From the NCBI GenBank assembly GCA_030597345.1, contig JAUVSA010000097.1, positions 1 to 7,779 of the forward strand: a DNA stretch of 7,779 nt, given 5' to 3'. Made by a program: the position numbers and the translations under genes. Shown here in pieces: positions 7,110-7,779 of this stretch (position 1 is the stretch's first letter; each line of letters starts with the position of its first letter). A model generated the notes under the pieces. That model was not told the origin of the DNA. It did no database searches and saw only the letters and a list, made by a program, of their open reading frames with translations. The stretch comes from Bacillota bacterium. Lineage in GTDB: Bacteria; Armatimonadota; Hebobacteria; Hebobacterales; Hebobacteraceae.

Positions 7110-7169
7110 GCGCATTTCATAACCCTCACTCGCCTGGCTATCCGCTGGAGACGCTGGCATGAAATGCGC
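7110..7169. repeat. 11-bp perfect inverted repeat with 38-bp spacer
   Basis: GCGCATTTCAT at 7110-7120 and ATGAAATGCGC at 7159-7169 are exact reverse complements. The arms are AT-richer than their surroundings and lie upstream of the putative - strand promoter. The spacer contains two copies of CGCTGG. No ORF, transposase or target duplication was seen, so paired half-sites of a regulator or a remnant small repeat element are the main options. Confidence 0.6.
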
Positions 7170-7266
7170 CTGCTGGAGCCTGGCAGCTAGGGTCTACGGG
7201 CCGTTGATCGACGCGGTGGTGCCCCATCCGGCAAGATCCCCCTCTGTGGCCGTTTCACCGCTCAGC

Positions 7267-7295
7267 TTGACCGTTCCCTGACCCGCTCCTATAAT
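7267..7295 (+). promoter_or_regulatory. Near-consensus sigma70-type promoter of smpB
   Basis: TTGACC at 7267-7272, a 17-nt spacer, and an exact TATAAT at 7290-7295. Only the last base of the -35 differs from TTGACA. Transcription would begin around 7301-7303, leaving a leader of only about 15-17 nt before the smpB ATG. Confidence 0.8.
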
Positions 7296-7303
7296 CCCTA
7301 GCT

Positions 7304-7308
7304 GGAGG
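7304..7308 (+). promoter_or_regulatory. Ribosome binding site GGAGG of smpB
   Basis: GGAGG ends 9 nt before ATG 7318, and a second purine run AAGGGG lies nearer. The site is almost at the predicted transcript 5' end. Confidence 0.65.
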
Positions 7309-7317
7309 GCAAGGGGC

Positions 7318-7779
7318 ATGCCGGAGAGGGAAACCATCGCCGTCAACCGCCGGGCCAGGCACCATTACGACATAATCGAGACCTTCCATGCCGGCATCGT
7401 TCTTACGGGCCCGGAGATCAAGTCTATCCGGGCGCGTCGGGTCAACTTGGGTGACGCCTACGCCGCGATAGAGCGGGGCGAGGCATGGCTCTACAACATG
7501 CACATCAGCGCCTACGCTCCGAGCAGCCGGGAGAACCAGGATCCCCTCAGGAGGCGGAAGCTGCTCCTCCATAGGCGTGAGATCGACCGCCTGATCGGGC
7601 ACACCATCGAACGGGGCCTCACGCTGGTGCCTCTGCTTCTCTATCTCCAGCGAGGATACGCCAAGATCGAAATTGCGCTGGCACGAGGTCGGCGCCAGTG
7701 GGACAAGCGCAGGGCCATCGCCGAACGCGAGGCGCGCCGGGAAGAAGAGCGAGTCTTGTCCGAGCGCCAGCACGGCCGG
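7318..7779 (+). CDS. smpB: SsrA (tmRNA)-binding protein SmpB, 3' end outside window
   Basis: Open from ATG 7318 to the window edge without a stop: 154 residues, already close to the usual full length, so only the tail is missing. SmpB features in order are I-A-V-N-R-R-A-R-H-H-Y at 7-17, H-A-G-I-V-L-T-G-P-E-I-K-S-I-R at 24-38, the G-D-A-Y-A stretch at 45-49, R-R-R-K-L-L-L-H-R-R-E-I at 78-89 and G-R-R-Q-W-D-K-R at 124-131, followed by the basic helical tail (R-E-A-R-R-E-E-E-R) that enters the mRNA channel. SmpB binds the tRNA-like part of tmRNA and delivers it to stalled ribosomes for tagging and release. ATG 7318 fits the family start and has GGAGG plus a strong promoter immediately upstream. 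It is transcribed divergently from the stalk-domain gene. The tmRNA gene is not in this window. Confidence 0.97.
   Translation, partial: MPERETIAVNRRARHHYDIIETFHAGIVLTGPEIKSIRARRVNLGDAYAAIERGEAWLYNMHISAYAPSSRENQDPLRRRKLLLHRREIDRLIGHTIERGLTLVPLLLYLQRGYAKIEIALARGRRQWDKRRAIAEREARREEERVLSERQHGR

Larger units (their letters stand above)
7002..7317. other. Divergent intergenic region between the stalk-domain gene and smpB
   Basis: This 316-bp stretch has no supported gene; the antisense frame over smpB that enters it has no homology I recognise. It holds, left to right, the ribosome binding site of the stalk gene, a GC hairpin, a weak extended -10 on the - strand, an 11-bp inverted repeat with a 38-bp spacer, and a near-consensus promoter for smpB. 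Between about 7170 and 7260 I see nothing else of note. No tRNA fold was recognised. Confidence 0.6.

Noticed and set aside
7202..7213. Near-palindrome around GATC (CGTTGATCGACG)
   Set aside because: Imperfect at the fourth pair, short, and expected by chance in this composition.
7296..7309. CCCT/AGGG mini-hairpin that could mask the smpB ribosome binding site
   Set aside because: Only four base pairs, and the 5' arm lies upstream of the predicted transcription start, so it would not be in the mRNA.
7255..7773. Open - strand frame of 172 codons antisense to smpB
   Set aside because: SmpB motifs on the + strand are unmistakable and have promoter and ribosome binding site. The antisense frame has neither.

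Overview
The window is GC-rich, densely packed bacterial chromosome from a diderm (outer-membrane) organism. It carries a lipopolysaccharide-export (Lpt) gene block. It also carries a secreted protein pairing an Ig-like domain with a copper-amine-oxidase-N-like ('stalk') domain, and a B-box zinc-finger membrane protein. That mix recalls Armatimonadota or another deep-branching diderm lineage rather than Proteobacteria. This assignment is inference from gene content and no phylogeny was run.

Layout. (1) Positions 1-3617, + strand: the 3' part of a polytopic membrane glycosyltransferase-like protein, then lptC-like, lptA-like, lptB and one LptF/LptG-family permease. All four junctions are 4-base ATGA overlaps, so this reads as one translationally coupled operon whose promoter lies left of the window. 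(2) Positions 3607-5767, - strand: a B-box zinc-finger/four-helix membrane protein, rsmI (16S rRNA 2'-O-methyltransferase) and a TSPPY-type DNA methyltransferase. rsmI and the methyltransferase also share an ATGA overlap. The methyltransferase gene ends inside the 3' end of the permease gene, convergent with an 11-bp overlap. (3) Positions 5931-7001, - strand: the secreted Ig-like/stalk-domain protein. (4) Positions 7002-7317: a divergent intergenic region with an 11-bp inverted repeat, a GC hairpin, a near-consensus sigma70-type promoter and ribosome binding sites. (5) Position 7318 to the right edge, + strand: smpB, which runs off the end.

How the genes work together. LptB and the permease form an inner-membrane ABC extractor. 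The LptC-like and LptA-like proteins would carry lipopolysaccharide or a similar glycolipid across the periplasm, and the upstream glycosyltransferase-like protein may help build the glycan. RsmI and SmpB are translation genes (ribosome decoding-site modification; trans-translation rescue). The DNA methyltransferase has no restriction partner in view.

The most useful annotation points are three. The zinc-finger gene appears to start at CTG, 26 codons upstream of its first in-frame ATG, behind a perfect AGGAGG. The LptC-like protein looks like a lipoprotein rather than a helix-anchored protein. Only one LptF/G permease gene is present here. I see no CRISPR array, insertion sequence, phage gene, tRNA or rRNA, and no clear evidence of a wholly new system.
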